Assembly (NCBI GenBank): GCA_029881795.1
Contig: JAOULX010000006.1
Span: 1-64,000 of the forward strand
DNA length: 64,000 nucleotides
From: Gammaproteobacteria bacterium
GTDB taxonomy: Bacteria; Pseudomonadota; Gammaproteobacteria; SZUA-229
Direction: 5' to 3'
Shown here: positions 9,605 to 20,027 of the stretch, one piece after another
Layout: each line of letters begins with the position of its first letter
Numbering within the stretch: position 1 is the first letter of the stretch
The notes under the pieces: model-generated
Databases searched by the model: none
Told to the model about the DNA's origin: nothing
What the model saw: the letters and a program-made list of their open reading frames with translations, nothing else
Translations under genes and position numbers: made by a program

Positions 9605-11092
9605 ATGTTTTATTCACATCAACTCTATAGCGTGCAGCAAAGTCGTGAACTGGACCGCCTAGCAATAACCGGCAGTACCACTGAATCAGCAATCGATTCC
9701 TACGAGCTAATGCAACGTGCGGCTAATGCTGTTTTCGAGTTTTCCCAGTTGCAGTTTCCACAAGCTCATTCAATACTGGTGTTAACCGGTGCTGGTAATA
9801 ATGCCGGCGATGGTTACTTATTTGCCAAACAAGCCATCAGTCAGGGACGTGATGTGATGGTCTATAGCCTGACTGATCCTGATAAACTGAAAGGCGATGC
9901 CAGACAGGCTTATCTCGACTGGCTGGAGGCTGGAGGCGAACTGGCCGATGATATCGATAGTGCGGCTTATCATGCTGATCTAATTATCGATGCGATTTTA
10001 GGTACCGGTCTGCAGCGTGAACTCAGTCAGTCCTGGATTGCGATAATTGAACAAATTAACGAGCTTGAGACCCCGGTGGTTGCGGTTGATGTTCCTTCCG
10101 GCTTGAATGCTGATACCGGTGCAGTCTATGGCGCTGCCATAGTGGCCGACTTCACAGTCTGTTTTATCGGTCTGAAAAAAGGTCTTTTTACTGGTCTGGC
10201 GCGGAATCATTGTGGTGAAATTATCTTTAATAATTTGCATATTCCGTCCTCTGTGTATCAGCAGATCGATGAAGAAGCGCATTTATTATCAGATGAAGAG
10301 TTGTCATCACAAGTCCTGCCAAGGCCGGCCTGTACCCATAAAGGCCAGACCGGTCATGTGCTGATCGTCGGCGGCAACCATGGTATGTCGGGCGCTGTGA
10401 TACTGGCAGCGCAGTCGGCATTACGCAGTGGCGCCGGACGCGTCACAGTGATAACGCGGCCGCAGCATGTGGCCGCGGTTGTGTCGGTGCAGCCTGAAAT
10501 AATGGTCTATGGAACAGATGAGGCGGTAATCCCTGACGAGCTGTTAAATCGGGTCAGTGTAATTGCAATAGGCCCTGGGCTGGGCCGCGACGACTGGGCC
10601 AAGCAACTGTTGGAGCAGGTGCTGCACCTTGAACATCACAAAATTTTCGATGCGGATGCGTTGTATCATTTGCCTGAACATGCGGCGGATCTGTCCGATG
10701 CTGTGATCACGCCACATCCGGGCGAGGCTGCCTGGTTACTGGATTCCACTGTTGCAGCAATAGAAAATGACCGATTTCTGGCAATTAAACAGCTCTATCA
10801 GGAATACCATGCGGTGGTTGTTCTCAAGGGGGCAGGCAGTCTGATTTATGACGGTGCTGAGCAGGTTGATGTGTGTCCGTTTGGCAACCCGGGTATGGCT
10901 ACTGCCGGTATGGGGGATGTGTTGACCGGGCTGATCGCCGCATTAATGGCGCAAGGTTATCAGAAACAAGAAGCGGCAAGAATAGCGGTCTGCTTTCATG
11001 CGTTGGCGGCAGATTCTGCTGCAAAAGACGGCCAGATAGGATTGCTGGCCAGCGACTTGTTACCCTATATTCGACAACAGATGAATCACTGA
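9605..11092 (+). CDS. nnr: Bifunctional NAD(P)H-hydrate epimerase/dehydratase
   Basis: 495 residues. The N-terminal YjeF_N domain (GAGNNAGDGYLFAK near residue 61, then DAILGTGLQRELS) epimerises damaged NAD(P)HX. The C-terminal ribokinase-like domain (GGNHGMSGAVILAAQSAL and NPGMATAGMGDVLTGLIAAL) dehydrates S-NAD(P)HX using ADP. ATG 9605 was chosen because it starts the conserved N-terminus and a -10 element lies just upstream, although no Shine-Dalgarno is visible. It begins the nnr-tsaE-amidase-mutL-miaA-hfq order also seen in E. coli. Confidence 0.95.
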   Translation: MFYSHQLYSVQQSRELDRLAITGSTTESAIDSYELMQRAANAVFEFSQLQFPQAHSILVLTGAGNNAGDGYLFAKQAISQGRDVMVYSLTDPDKLKGDARQAYLDWLEAGGELADDIDSAAYHADLIIDAILGTGLQRELSQSWIAIIEQINELETPVVAVDVPSGLNADTGAVYGAAIVADFTVCFIGLKKGLFTGLARNHCGEIIFNNLHIPSSVYQQIDEEAHLLSDEELSSQVLPRPACTHKGQTGHVLIVGGNHGMSGAVILAAQSALRSGAGRVTVITRPQHVAAVVSVQPEIMVYGTDEAVIPDELLNRVSVIAIGPGLGRDDWAKQLLEQVLHLEHHKIFDADALYHLPEHAADLSDAVITPHPGEAAWLLDSTVAAIENDRFLAIKQLYQEYHAVVVLKGAGSLIYDGAEQVDVCPFGNPGMATAGMGDVLTGLIAALMAQGYQKQEAARIAVCFHALAADSAAKDGQIGLLASDLLPYIRQQMNH

Positions 11093-11113
11093 GCTGCAAT
11101 AGCAAGCCACCGT

Positions 11114-11593
11114 ATGCTGACAGAGACAACGCCAATTTCAGATATTTACTTAGCCGATGAAAAGGCTCAGCTGGATTTTGCAGCAACGCTGGCTAAACAC
11201 AGTTTTGCCGGGATGATTGTGTTTTTACAGGGCGATCTGGGCACCGGTAAGACCACATTTGTCAGAGGCTTTCTGCGCGCTATGGGCTATCAGGGAGTGG
11301 TTAAAAGTCCGACGTACACCCTGGTCGAGCCATACCAGCTGCCGGACATGAGCGTATATCATTTTGATTTATATCGGCTGGCAGAGCCGGAAGAACTGGA
11401 ATACGCTGGTGGTCGTGATTATTTTGATGGTCATTCGATCAGCCTGATTGAATGGCCGCAGCAGGCACAAGGCTATTTACCAGAAGCCGATTTACTGATC
11501 GAGTTGAGTTATGCGGAAACAGGACGTCATCTGGGCCTTTCTGCTGCGACAGAGGCTGGTAAAAAGCTGATGTTACGCTTAGTTGGTGACTAA
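11114..11593 (+). CDS. tsaE: tRNA t6A biosynthesis ATPase TsaE
   Basis: 159 residues. Walker A is GDLGTGKTT (residues 40-48), followed by KSPTYTLVEPY and the HFDLYRL motif typical of TsaE. It works with TsaB, TsaC and TsaD to make N6-threonylcarbamoyladenosine at tRNA position 37, resetting the TsaBD complex by ATP hydrolysis. It lies 21 bases after nnr, as expected for this operon. Confidence 0.95.
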   Translation: MLTETTPISDIYLADEKAQLDFAATLAKHSFAGMIVFLQGDLGTGKTTFVRGFLRAMGYQGVVKSPTYTLVEPYQLPDMSVYHFDLYRLAEPEELEYAGGRDYFDGHSISLIEWPQQAQGYLPEADLLIELSYAETGRHLGLSAATEAGKKLMLRLVGD

Positions 11594-11714
11594 TTACTCT
11601 AGGAAAGTGTGCTATCTGCTTAAATTTATTAAGAAAAAACTTGATTTATATTTAAAAAGGACGACACTATAAGCTAAGATAAATTAGTATCTGTTCAAAA
11701 AACAGGCAACTGAC

Positions 11715-13040
11715 ATGGCTAACAGGCGTCATTTTCTCAAAAAATTTGTAGGTTTAAGTGGTCTCATGGCTGCTCCTATAGCCGCGCGCGTCGCACACGC
11801 GTCCAACAAAGCCGCGGTTAAGAATATCCGATTGTCACAGTCAAATAACAGAACAAGACTGGTGTTTGACTTAGATCAGGCGATTGATCATTCACTTTTC
11901 CGTCTGCATAACCCGGAACGGGTTGTCCTTGATATTAAAGACACGCATTTACTGGATTCTGGCCTGGTCGAACAGATACATAATAGTTTACTGACCGGTG
12001 TGCGAACCGGTATTCGTAATAAAAACGACCTGCGGGTGGTACTCGATTTAAAAAATAATGTTACCCCGCGCAGCTTTTTATTGCGCCCGGAAGCAACAGC
12101 CGGTTACCGTCTGGTACTGGATCTGGAAGACTCGGAAACGGTTGTTGCGACAACAACAACACCAAAGAAAGCTAAATTGCGTGACGTTGTGGTGGCGATT
12201 GATGCCGGTCACGGTGGTAAAGACCCCGGTGCCAGCGGTCATTTAGGCACCCGAGAGAAAGATATTACATTGCAGATTGCGCGCAAGCTGCATGCCGTCA
12301 TCAATAAATACCCCGGTATGAAACCGGTTCTGATTCGTAATGGCGATTATTATATGGGTCTGCGTGAACGGGTACAAAAAGCCCGTGAGAATAAGGCCGA
12401 TCTGCTGATTTCATTACACGCTGATGCCTATCGAAATACTGATGCGCGCGGCTCGTCGGTTTATGCACTGTCGGTTGACGGTGCATCATCAGAAACAGCC
12501 CGCTGGCTGGCAGAAAAAGAAAACTCTTCCGATCTGATCGGTGGCGTAAAGCTCGACAATAAAGATGACATGGTCGCTGAAGTGCTGCTTGATCTGTCAC
12601 TAACCGGTACTATTCAGTCCAGTCTTGATGTCGGTGATGAGGTGTTGGGTGAATTAAAACGGATTGGCCGGGTTCACAAGAAACGCGTTCAACAGGCCGG
12701 TTTTGCGGTATTAAAATCACCGGATGTACCATCCATATTGCTTGAAACCGCTTTTATTTCTAACCCGCGTGAAGAGCGTAAACTGCGCAGTCCAGCACAT
12801 CAACGTAAAACAGCGAAAGCGATCTTGCGCGGTGTCTCGGATTATTTTGATCGCAAGGCACCTCCGGGTACCTGGCTATCTTTAAATAATAAAGAGCATA
12901 AAACACGTAGTGGTGAAACGCTGGCTGCTATCGCACAGCAGTACAATATCAGTTCAACTGATCTCAAAGTTTATAATCAGCTGACCAGTGATCATCTGCA
13001 AATAGGGCAGTCACTGAAGGTTCCTTATACCTCAGTCTAA
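11715..13040 (+). CDS. Tat-exported N-acetylmuramoyl-L-alanine amidase (AmiB/AmiC type)
   Basis: 441 residues. Twin-arginine signal RRHFLKK at residues 4-10, then a hydrophobic segment ending in AHAS. An AMIN domain (about 37-135) for septal localisation precedes an Amidase_3 catalytic domain (about 155-375) with zinc-ligand motifs IDAGHGGKDPGASG, SLHADA and LLETAFISNPREE. A LysM domain closes the protein (HKTRSGETLAAIAQQYNI). It cleaves the peptide from muramic acid to split daughter cells. The Tat signal matches AmiA/AmiC, while the LysM and the place before mutL match AmiB, so no single E. coli name is given. Confidence 0.93.
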   Translation: MANRRHFLKKFVGLSGLMAAPIAARVAHASNKAAVKNIRLSQSNNRTRLVFDLDQAIDHSLFRLHNPERVVLDIKDTHLLDSGLVEQIHNSLLTGVRTGIRNKNDLRVVLDLKNNVTPRSFLLRPEATAGYRLVLDLEDSETVVATTTTPKKAKLRDVVVAIDAGHGGKDPGASGHLGTREKDITLQIARKLHAVINKYPGMKPVLIRNGDYYMGLRERVQKARENKADLLISLHADAYRNTDARGSSVYALSVDGASSETARWLAEKENSSDLIGGVKLDNKDDMVAEVLLDLSLTGTIQSSLDVGDEVLGELKRIGRVHKKRVQQAGFAVLKSPDVPSILLETAFISNPREERKLRSPAHQRKTAKAILRGVSDYFDRKAPPGTWLSLNNKEHKTRSGETLAAIAQQYNISSTDLKVYNQLTSDHLQIGQSLKVPYTSV

Positions 13041-13189
13041 TTCTATGGCTTGTCGTAACCCCCGGCATGACTGCGTATCCGGTGCCGATAATGTTAATCG
13101 GCTTTGGCAGGTTTTCTCTGCCTTTGTGGCGCAAATTAGCTATCAATCTCTTGATTTAATCAATAAAACAGCACGTTTATTGGCAAGCA

Positions 13190-13219
13190 TTGCGGTAAAA
13201 GACCGGCCTTCCTGATAAA
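13190..13219 (+). promoter_or_regulatory. Possible mutL promoter
   Basis: TTGCGG (13190-13195), an 18-base spacer and GATAAA (13214-13219), about 30 bases before the mutL ATG. The 210-base gap between the amidase gene and mutL supports an internal promoter here. Confidence 0.35.
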
Positions 13220-13250
13220 ATAGTTTTTTTCATCACCATTCATCGAACCC

Positions 13251-15077
13251 ATGCTCAAACGTATTCATCAGATGCCGCACCAGCTGATTAACCAGATTGC
13301 TGCCGGTGAAGTAGTCGATAGGCCATCATCAGTTATCAAAGAATTGCTGGAAAACAGCCTTGATGCCGGTTCCAGTAAAATTGATATCGATATTGAACAG
13401 GGCGGTATTAAGTTAATTCGTATCACCGATAATGGCAGTGGTATCCATAAAGATGATATGGCGCTGGCATTATCACGTCATGCTACCAGTAAAATTCGCA
13501 GTCTCGATGATTTGGAACACGTAGGTAGTTTAGGATTTCGGGGTGAGGCAGTGCCCAGCATTGCATCGATTTCAAGACTGGTTATTACATCGGCAACTGA
13601 TGGGCAGCAAGGCTGGCAAGTGATCGGCGATGGCAGTGAAAAACAGATTGAACAGAAACCGGCAGCACATAAGGTTGGCACAACGATTGAGGTGCGGGAC
13701 TTATTTTTTAATGTGCCTGCACGCCGTAAATTCTTAAAAACTGAAAAAACAGAATTCAAACATTTAGATGATGTGGTAAAGCGTATCGCTTTAAGTCGTT
13801 TTGATATTGCATTAACGTTAAATAATAATCGCAAAACAGTAAGGCAATTCAGGTCTGCGACAGACCAGTCCGGTCAAGAAAAAAGAATCGCTGAAATTTG
13901 TGGGAAAAGTTTTATAGAACAAAGTGTCTATATCGAACACGAAGCGATAGGGCTTAAAATCTGGGGCTGGATAGCGCTGCCCACCTTTTCAAGAAGTCAG
14001 GCCGACCTGCAGTTTTTTTATGTAAACGGGCGCATGGTCAAAGACCGCGTTGTCACTCATGCCATCCGACAGGCTTATCAGGATGTGCTTTATCATGGTC
14101 GACACCCAGCATATATTCTTTATTTTGAGTTGGATCCGGTATTGGTTGATGTGAATGCCCATCCGACCAAAAGCGAAGTGCGTTTTCGTGAGTCCAGAAC
14201 CGTGCATGATTTTTTATACCGTTCAATTCATGATGCGATTGCAAAAATATCACCCTCGGAACAGTCGACGCCCGCTTATGCTTCTCATCTTTCAGGGCAG
14301 AATTCTGTTTCCGCATCCATGATGCCAGCGGCTCAGCAACATAGCGGATTCGGCCAGGGTTATGGAGGACGTCAGAGCACGATGTCACTGGCGGTAGAAG
14401 AACAAATAGCAGCTTATTCAAAACTGGCCAGCTCAGAAGCCAGAGCCGAGATAGCAGGATTGACACAGACGGATTCAGACTCCGCTGCCGATTATCCACC
14501 ACTAGGTTTTGCAAAAGCTCAACTACACGGTATTTTCATCATTGCCGAAAACCGTGAAGGCCTGGTTATCGTGGATATGCATGCGGCCCACGAGCGAATT
14601 ACCTATGAGCGCTTAAAACGGGCTTACGATAATGACGGTATCGCCTCGCAGCCATTATTGGTACCGATTGACATTGAGGTCAGTGAAAAAGAGGCTGATA
14701 TGGTCGAAGCCGAACAGCCCTTTTTTAACAATATCGGTCTGGATGTCGACAGAAGTGGGCCTCAGTCAGTGCGTTTACGACAGGTGCCGTTGCTGCTTAA
14801 CAAGGGTAATGCCGAAGCGCTACTGCGTGACGTGTTATCTGATTACAGTGTGCATGGTCGTAGCGAGCGGATAAAAAACATGATGAATGAGGTGCTTGGC
14901 ACCATGGCCTGTCATGGTTCTGTTCGTGCTAACAGACAACTCAGTATTCCTGAAATGAACGCTTTACTGCGCGACATGGAAAACACTGAGCGCAGTGGGC
15001 AGTGTAATCATGGCCGTCCGACCTGGGTGCAAATGAATCTGTCTCAAATTGATAAACTCTTTATGCGGGGGCAGTAA
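13251..15077 (+). CDS. mutL: DNA mismatch repair protein MutL
   Basis: 608 residues. The N-terminal GHKL ATPase has [20 protein letters not shown] and [10 protein letters not shown], followed by [21 protein letters not shown] variable linker (about 335-420) leads to the C-terminal dimerisation domain. That domain carries [12 protein letters not shown] at residues 442-453, matching the MutL endonuclease motif DQHA-x2-E-x4-E with Met for Gln, plus CHGSVRA and CNHGRPT metal-site motifs. This points to an endonuclease-type MutL, unlike E. coli MutL. It is followed two bases later by miaA. Confidence 0.96.
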   Translation: MLKRIHQMPHQLINQIAAGEVVDRPSSVIKELLENSLDAGSSKIDIDIEQGGIKLIRITDNGSGIHKDDMALALSRHATSKIRSLDDLEHVGSLGFRGEAVPSIASISRLVITSATDGQQGWQVIGDGSEKQIEQKPAAHKVGTTIEVRDLFFNVPARRKFLKTEKTEFKHLDDVVKRIALSRFDIALTLNNNRKTVRQFRSATDQSGQEKRIAEICGKSFIEQSVYIEHEAIGLKIWGWIALPTFSRSQADLQFFYVNGRMVKDRVVTHAIRQAYQDVLYHGRHPAYILYFELDPVLVDVNAHPTKSEVRFRESRTVHDFLYRSIHDAIAKISPSEQSTPAYASHLSGQNSVSASMMPAAQQHSGFGQGYGGRQSTMSLAVEEQIAAYSKLASSEARAEIAGLTQTDSDSAADYPPLGFAKAQLHGIFIIAENREGLVIVDMHAAHERITYERLKRAYDNDGIASQPLLVPIDIEVSEKEADMVEAEQPFFNNIGLDVDRSGPQSVRLRQVPLLLNKGNAEALLRDVLSDYSVHGRSERIKNMMNEVLGTMACHGSVRANRQLSIPEMNALLRDMENTERSGQCNHGRPTWVQMNLSQIDKLFMRGQ

Positions 15078-15079
15078 TT

Positions 15080-16036
15080 ATGTTGACCATAGCTGCCGGC
15101 GCAGCAGCAGACTCACCCATTGCGATTGCCATTATGGGGCCGACTGCCAGCGGTAAAACTGATCTGGCTATAGAGCTAGCGCAGCAACTGCCGTGTGAAA
15201 TCATCAGTGTTGATTCTGCGCTGGTATATCGGGGAATGGATATCGGTACCGCAAAGCCGAGTAAACAAGAATTGGCGTTGGCGCCGCATCAGCTGATCGA
15301 TATTCGTGAGCCTGAAGAAACCTATTCGGCCGCTGAGTTTCGTACCGATGCTCTGGAATCAATGCATGATATGACGCAGCGGGGAAAAATACCGCTGCTA
15401 GTCGGCGGTACCATGCTTTATTACAAAGCCCTGCAAGAAGGCTTGTCACCATTGCCAGCGGCTGATCAAGATGTGCGTAATAAACTGGAAGCTGAAGCTA
15501 ACGCAAAAGGCTGGGAATACATGCATCAGCGACTGTTAGAGGTCGACCCGGAAGCGGCTGCTCGGATACATAAAAATGATCCACAGCGGATTCAGCGAGC
15601 ACTTGAAGTTTATCAAATAACCGGTCAATCGATGTCATCGCTGTGGGCTCAGCAATCAGCAGACAAACTAAAGTACCGGTTGATTAAAATTGTTTTGTTT
15701 CCTGAAGACAGGGCAGCTTTGCATCTGCGCATTGAGCAACGATTTAAAAACATGCTGGATCAGGGATTTATTGAAGAAGTTGAGGCACTGAAAAAATACA
15801 ATCATGTGGGTCTGGATATTCCCTCAATGAGAGCGGTTGGCTATCGACAGGTTCTGGAGTATTTGCAGGGTGACTATGATTACCCTGAAATGCTCGATAA
15901 AGGTATTTTTGCAAGCCGACAGCTGGCAAAACGACAAATTACCTGGCTAAGAAAAGAAAAAGATGCAAACTTTTACGATCCGGTAACACTCCGGGCTGAT
16001 GAATTGCTGCAAAACTTGAAAAATTCGCTATCATAG
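15080..16036 (+). CDS. miaA: tRNA dimethylallyltransferase
   Basis: 318 residues. P-loop [15 protein letters not shown] near residue 20, followed by [18 protein letters not shown] and HHLIDI-like PHQLIDI, then [11 protein letters not shown]. It adds the isopentenyl group to A37 of tRNAs that read UNN codons. The start lies two bases after the mutL stop, so translation is probably coupled. Confidence 0.96.
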   Translation: MLTIAAGAAADSPIAIAIMGPTASGKTDLAIELAQQLPCEIISVDSALVYRGMDIGTAKPSKQELALAPHQLIDIREPEETYSAAEFRTDALESMHDMTQRGKIPLLVGGTMLYYKALQEGLSPLPAADQDVRNKLEAEANAKGWEYMHQRLLEVDPEAAARIHKNDPQRIQRALEVYQITGQSMSSLWAQQSADKLKYRLIKIVLFPEDRAALHLRIEQRFKNMLDQGFIEEVEALKKYNHVGLDIPSMRAVGYRQVLEYLQGDYDYPEMLDKGIFASRQLAKRQITWLRKEKDANFYDPVTLRADELLQNLKNSLS

Positions 16037-16156
16037 TAGCTACTGATTGGGAATAATCAGTTAAGTTTATAGAAGAACAAACATATAACAAATTTCACAA
16101 AGGGATTTATTTCGGCATTAACCTTAATAATTCTAATTAAAATAGGGAGTTATACC

Positions 16157-16402
16157 ATGCCTAAAGGGCAATCATTACAAGACCCATTTTTGAATATCTT
16201 GCGTAAAGAGCGTGTACCCGTAGCCATTTATCTGGTTAACGGCATTAAACTGCAAGGTCAGGTTGAATCATTTGATCAGTTTGTTGTGTTATTAAAAAAC
16301 ACGGTTAGTCAGATGGTTTATAAACATGCTATTTCGACTGTCGTTCCGTCACGACCTGTTAAGTGGTCGCAGGGACTGGAAGAAAACGGTCCAAACTCCT
16401 GA
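16157..16402 (+). CDS. hfq: RNA chaperone Hfq
   Basis: 81 residues, an Sm-fold hexamer that pairs small RNAs with mRNAs. The Sm1 core reads [20 protein letters not shown] and the Sm2 core [12 protein letters not shown]; Gln8, the distal-face residues and the rim Arg residues are all in place. The C-terminal tail is short. GGGAG at 16145-16149 is a strong ribosome site. A 120-base gap from miaA suggests that it also has its own promoter. Confidence 0.97.
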   Translation: MPKGQSLQDPFLNILRKERVPVAIYLVNGIKLQGQVESFDQFVVLLKNTVSQMVYKHAISTVVPSRPVKWSQGLEENGPNS

Positions 16403-16457
16403 TAAAAATATTCGACTCTCAATATCAGATGCTCAGTTTTGAGGCACGGTTATAAGG

Positions 16458-16463
16458 TATAAT
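16458..16463 (+). promoter_or_regulatory. -10 element before hflX
   Basis: A perfect TATAAT in the hfq-hflX gap, about 64 bases before the hflX start codon. No clear -35 hexamer is seen. Confidence 0.4.
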
Positions 16464-16526
16464 TGCGGCGGCTAATACATTTGTTATCCACTGTGTGTTG
16501 TATCTTATTTCATCGGAGCTATTTTT

Positions 16527-17828
16527 TTGTTTGATCGTCCTGGAACTGGTGAGCGAGCTATTCTGATTCATGTTGATATTAATGAAGAATGTCAGCGTGA
16601 AAATTTAGCAGAGTTTCGCGAACTGTCAGCCTCTGCCGGAGCAGATGCGCTTTTTGAATTCACGTCTTCCTGTCAGACCCCTAATGCCAAACTATTTATC
16701 GGCAAGGGTAAAGCAGAAGAGATTGAGCATTTTATCAAAGCCAACGATATTGAACTGGCACTGTTTAATCACGCGCTGAGCCCTTCACAAGAAAGAAACC
16801 TTGAAGCCATCTTTAAATGCCGGGTGCTTGATCGTACCGGATTAATTCTCGATATCTTTGCGCAAAGAGCGCGCTCCTTTGAAGGTAAATTGCAGGTCGA
16901 ACTGGCTCAGCTAAAGCATTTATCAACCCGCTTGATTCGGGGCTGGACCCACCTTGAAAGACAAAAAGGCGGTATCGGCCTCAGAGGACCTGGTGAAACC
17001 CAGCTTGAAACCGATCGTCGTTTACTGGCTCAGCGCATCAAACAAATTAATCGGCGTCTGGAAAAAGTCACCAGTCAGCGTGAGCAAGGCAGGCAGTCAC
17101 GTAAAAAAGCTGAAGTGCCGACTATTGCACTGGTCGGTTATACCAATGCCGGTAAATCCACCTTATTTAATGCCCTGACCGATTCACTGGTTTATGTTCA
17201 GGATCAGTTATTTGCCACACTTGACCCTACCTTCAGGCGGCTTGAGTTAGACGAAGCCTGTACGGTTATTTTTGCTGACACCGTCGGCTTTATCCGGCAT
17301 TTGCCGCATGACCTGGTAAATGCATTCAAATCGACCTTGCAGGAAACCAAAGAAGCCGACCTGTTACTGCACGTGATCGATGCCGCAGACGATAATCGAC
17401 TGCAGAATATCGATGAAGTCAATCAGGTGCTGGCCGACATTGGTGCTGACGAGGTGCCGCAGATCCAGGTTATGAATAAGATCGATTTACTTGATCTGCA
17501 ACCGTGGGTTGACCGCGATGAGCAGGACGAGGTTAAACGGATCTGGGTCTCGGCTGCAAAGAATGCAGGCCTTGATCAGTTAAAAAATGTGCTGATGCAG
17601 CGTTTTAAACAGGATCTGGTTCAGACTGAGATTTGCCTAAGCCCGGCAGAGGCACGAATCAGGGCTTTATTGTTTGATTTAGGCGCGATTAAGAAAGAAA
17701 CCACCGATGAGTCCGGTAACAGCGTACTGCAACTATCGGTGGCCAGACGCGATCTGAAGCAGCTTGCCAGCCGTGAAGGGCTGGATATCGATATTTTTTT
17801 AACGAATAAAAGCCTTGCGAGTGGTTAG
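16527..17828 (+). CDS. hflX: Ribosome-splitting GTPase HflX
   Basis: 433 residues. The N-terminal HflX domain (FIGKGKAEEIEHF and following) and coiled linker (RLIRGWTHLERQKGGIGLRG) precede the G domain: G1 GYTNAGKST, G3 DTVGFIRHLP, G4 NKID. It rescues stalled ribosomes by splitting subunits. The start is a TTG (16527) with GGAG at 16515-16518, giving the usual MFDRP N-terminus. It lies between hfq and hflK as in E. coli. Confidence 0.95.
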   Translation: MFDRPGTGERAILIHVDINEECQRENLAEFRELSASAGADALFEFTSSCQTPNAKLFIGKGKAEEIEHFIKANDIELALFNHALSPSQERNLEAIFKCRVLDRTGLILDIFAQRARSFEGKLQVELAQLKHLSTRLIRGWTHLERQKGGIGLRGPGETQLETDRRLLAQRIKQINRRLEKVTSQREQGRQSRKKAEVPTIALVGYTNAGKSTLFNALTDSLVYVQDQLFATLDPTFRRLELDEACTVIFADTVGFIRHLPHDLVNAFKSTLQETKEADLLLHVIDAADDNRLQNIDEVNQVLADIGADEVPQIQVMNKIDLLDLQPWVDRDEQDEVKRIWVSAAKNAGLDQLKNVLMQRFKQDLVQTEICLSPAEARIRALLFDLGAIKKETTDESGNSVLQLSVARRDLKQLASREGLDIDIFLTNKSLASG

Positions 17829-17851
17829 CATCACCCATAAAATGCGTAGTT

Positions 17852-17879
17852 CACATCAGACTTGATGTGTCATTTTTTT
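17852..17879 (+). terminator. Possible terminator/attenuator between hflX and hflK
   Basis: CACATCA (17852-17858) pairs with TGATGTG (17863-17869) around a four-base loop, followed by TCATTTTTTT. It could lower read-through into hflK. Confidence 0.5.
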
Positions 17880-17906
17880 AAAGACTGAAACAATTGGAGT
17901 TTACAT

Positions 17907-19076
17907 ATGGCTTGGAATGAGCCTGGTAATAACGATAACCAGAAAGACCCATGGGGCAACCGTGGAAATAAAGGCAATAATCAGGGCCCACCGGATCTTG
18001 ATGAAGCATTGCGTAATTTCCAGAAGAAACTGAGTGGAATTTTTGGTGGCGGCAAAAAAGGCGGCTCTTCCTTATCGTCAAATGGCGGTCTCGGAATGGG
18101 CTTCATCGCTGTCATAATCCTGTTGTTATGGTCGGCTTCCGGCATTTATAAAATTGAACAGGCTGAGCGCGGTATCATCCTGCAATTTGGTGCCTATAAA
18201 GAAACAGTTCAGAGTGGTTTGCACTGGCATTTACCGCGTCCGATTCAAAAAGTTATCAAGGTCAATGTTTCCAAGGTTTATTCGATTGGTGTCGACGAAA
18301 CCATGCTGACACAAGATACAAATATCGTCGATATTGAAGGTACGATCCAATACCGTGTCGATAACCCGACAGATTATTTATTTAATATCGCAGACCCTGA
18401 AATAACCCTGAAAAACTCTACTGAAAGTGCGCTGCGTGAAAGCATCGGTCGCCGGAATATGGATTTTGTTATCACTGAGGGTCGTGCAAATATTGCAGCC
18501 GATGTTCAGAAATTAACCCAGGATATTCTCGATCAATATAAGACTGGTTTGACCATTACAGAGGTTAATATCCGGCAGGCAAAGCCACCTGAAGCGGTAA
18601 AGGCTGCGTTTGATGATGTTAATAAGGCGCTGGAAGATAAGGTGCGTTTTCTTAACGAGGCCGAATCGTATCGAAATGAAGTCGTGCCCCGAGCCCGTGG
18701 TGCAGCCGCGCGTTTAACGGCGGAATCAGAATCATATAAAGCCGAAGTGATTGCCCGTGCACAAGGTAATGCCGGACGTTTCACTGCTTTATTAAAAGAA
18801 TATAAACGTGCACCAGGTGTAACCCGTGATCGTTTATATATCGATATGGTTGAGCAGGTACTAAGTAATTCAACCAAGGTGATGGTTGATGTTAAAGGCG
18901 GCAACAATATGATGTTCTTGCCGCTCGATAAGATTTTACAGAGCTCAGGAATGTCATCAAAGCAATCAGCTAATGTGCTCGATTCATTGAGTGCAGGTGA
19001 TGCCGCAAGAGATGCCGGTACAGATGTAGATACTTTAAGAAATAGAATTCCGTCACGCTCAAGGGAGACAAGATAA
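17907..19076 (+). CDS. hflK: FtsH regulator HflK
   Basis: 389 residues. A Gly/Asn-rich cytoplasmic N-terminus (about 1-60) precedes a single membrane helix (GMGFIAVIILLLWSASGIY) and a large SPFH/band-7 domain. With HflC it forms a periplasmic cage around the membrane protease FtsH and limits its access to membrane substrates. GGAG before the ATG is a good ribosome site. Its stop codon overlaps the hflC start by one base. Confidence 0.95.
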   Translation: MAWNEPGNNDNQKDPWGNRGNKGNNQGPPDLDEALRNFQKKLSGIFGGGKKGGSSLSSNGGLGMGFIAVIILLLWSASGIYKIEQAERGIILQFGAYKETVQSGLHWHLPRPIQKVIKVNVSKVYSIGVDETMLTQDTNIVDIEGTIQYRVDNPTDYLFNIADPEITLKNSTESALRESIGRRNMDFVITEGRANIAADVQKLTQDILDQYKTGLTITEVNIRQAKPPEAVKAAFDDVNKALEDKVRFLNEAESYRNEVVPRARGAAARLTAESESYKAEVIARAQGNAGRFTALLKEYKRAPGVTRDRLYIDMVEQVLSNSTKVMVDVKGGNNMMFLPLDKILQSSGMSSKQSANVLDSLSAGDAARDAGTDVDTLRNRIPSRSRETR

Positions 19077-19945
19077 TGAATAAGTTAATCCCTGTTGTTA
19101 TCGCTGTGGCTCTTATTGGAATATTTTCATCTGCTTTTTATGTGGATGAGCGTGAAAAGGCCATTCTGTTAAAGTTTGGTACGATTGAGCGTTCAGACTT
19201 CACCCCGGGTCTGCACTGGAAAATTCCTTTTGTGAATAATGTGCGTAAATTTGATTCCCGAATTTTGACCATTGATCAGCGTCCAGAGCGTTTTTTAACC
19301 GCTGAGAAAAAGTACCTGATTGTTGATTCATTCATCAAGTGGCGCATTAATGATGTTGAGAAATATTTTCTAGCCACCAGTGGTGATGAGCGTCGTGCCG
19401 GTCTGCTGCTGTATCAGATCATCAACAATGGTCTGAGAGATGAATTCGGTAAGCGCACCATTCAGGAAGTTATTGTTGGTGAGCGTGCTGAAATCATGGG
19501 TATCATGACTCAGTTAGCCGGTGATAAAGCTAAATCACTGGGTGTTGAAGTTGTCGATGTGCGGATCAAGCGGATTGACTACCCCGAAAAAATCAGTGAG
19601 TCAGTTTATCAGCGTATGCGCACCGAACGTGAACGTGATGCCCGTGAATTCCGTTCACAAGGTAAAGAAGCCGCTGAACGTGTCACCGCCGATGCCGATA
19701 AGCAGAGCAAGGTGATTCTTGCAGAAGCCTATCGTGAAGCTGAGATATTGCGCGGTGATGGCGATGCCAAAGCAGCTCAAATATACGCGTCAAGTTTCTC
19801 TAAAGACCGTGAGTTCTACCGTTTCTATCGTAGTCTTGAGGCTTATAAAGAAACTTTCAGAGAAAAGTCAGACGTTATGCTGATTCAGCCGGATTCCGAG
19901 TTCTTCCGTTACCTTAAAGATTCGGACGGCAAAAAAGCAAAATAA
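19076..19945 (+). CDS. hflC: FtsH regulator HflC
   Basis: 289 residues. An N-terminal signal anchor (LIPVVIAVALIGIFSSAFYV) is followed by an SPFH domain (EREKAILLKFGTIE-like start, LHWKIPFVNNVRKFDSR) and a charged helical stretch (RMRTERERDAREFRSQGKEA). It is the obligate partner of HflK in the FtsH-associated complex. A strong terminator follows. Confidence 0.95.
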   Translation: MNKLIPVVIAVALIGIFSSAFYVDEREKAILLKFGTIERSDFTPGLHWKIPFVNNVRKFDSRILTIDQRPERFLTAEKKYLIVDSFIKWRINDVEKYFLATSGDERRAGLLLYQIINNGLRDEFGKRTIQEVIVGERAEIMGIMTQLAGDKAKSLGVEVVDVRIKRIDYPEKISESVYQRMRTERERDAREFRSQGKEAAERVTADADKQSKVILAEAYREAEILRGDGDAKAAQIYASSFSKDREFYRFYRSLEAYKETFREKSDVMLIQPDSEFFRYLKDSDGKKAK

Positions 19946-19965
19946 AGCAGGCTCAAGCAAAAAGC

Positions 19966-19995
19966 AGCCGGAAGAAGAGTTCTTCCGGCTTTTTT
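19966..19995 (+). terminator. Rho-independent terminator after hflC
   Basis: An 11-base perfect stem AGCCGGAAGAA / TTCTTCCGGCT (19966-19976, 19980-19990) with loop GAG, followed by a T run. Confidence 0.92.
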
Positions 19996-20027
19996 ATGGA
20001 CTGTTAGAACTGAATTAAGATCCTGAA

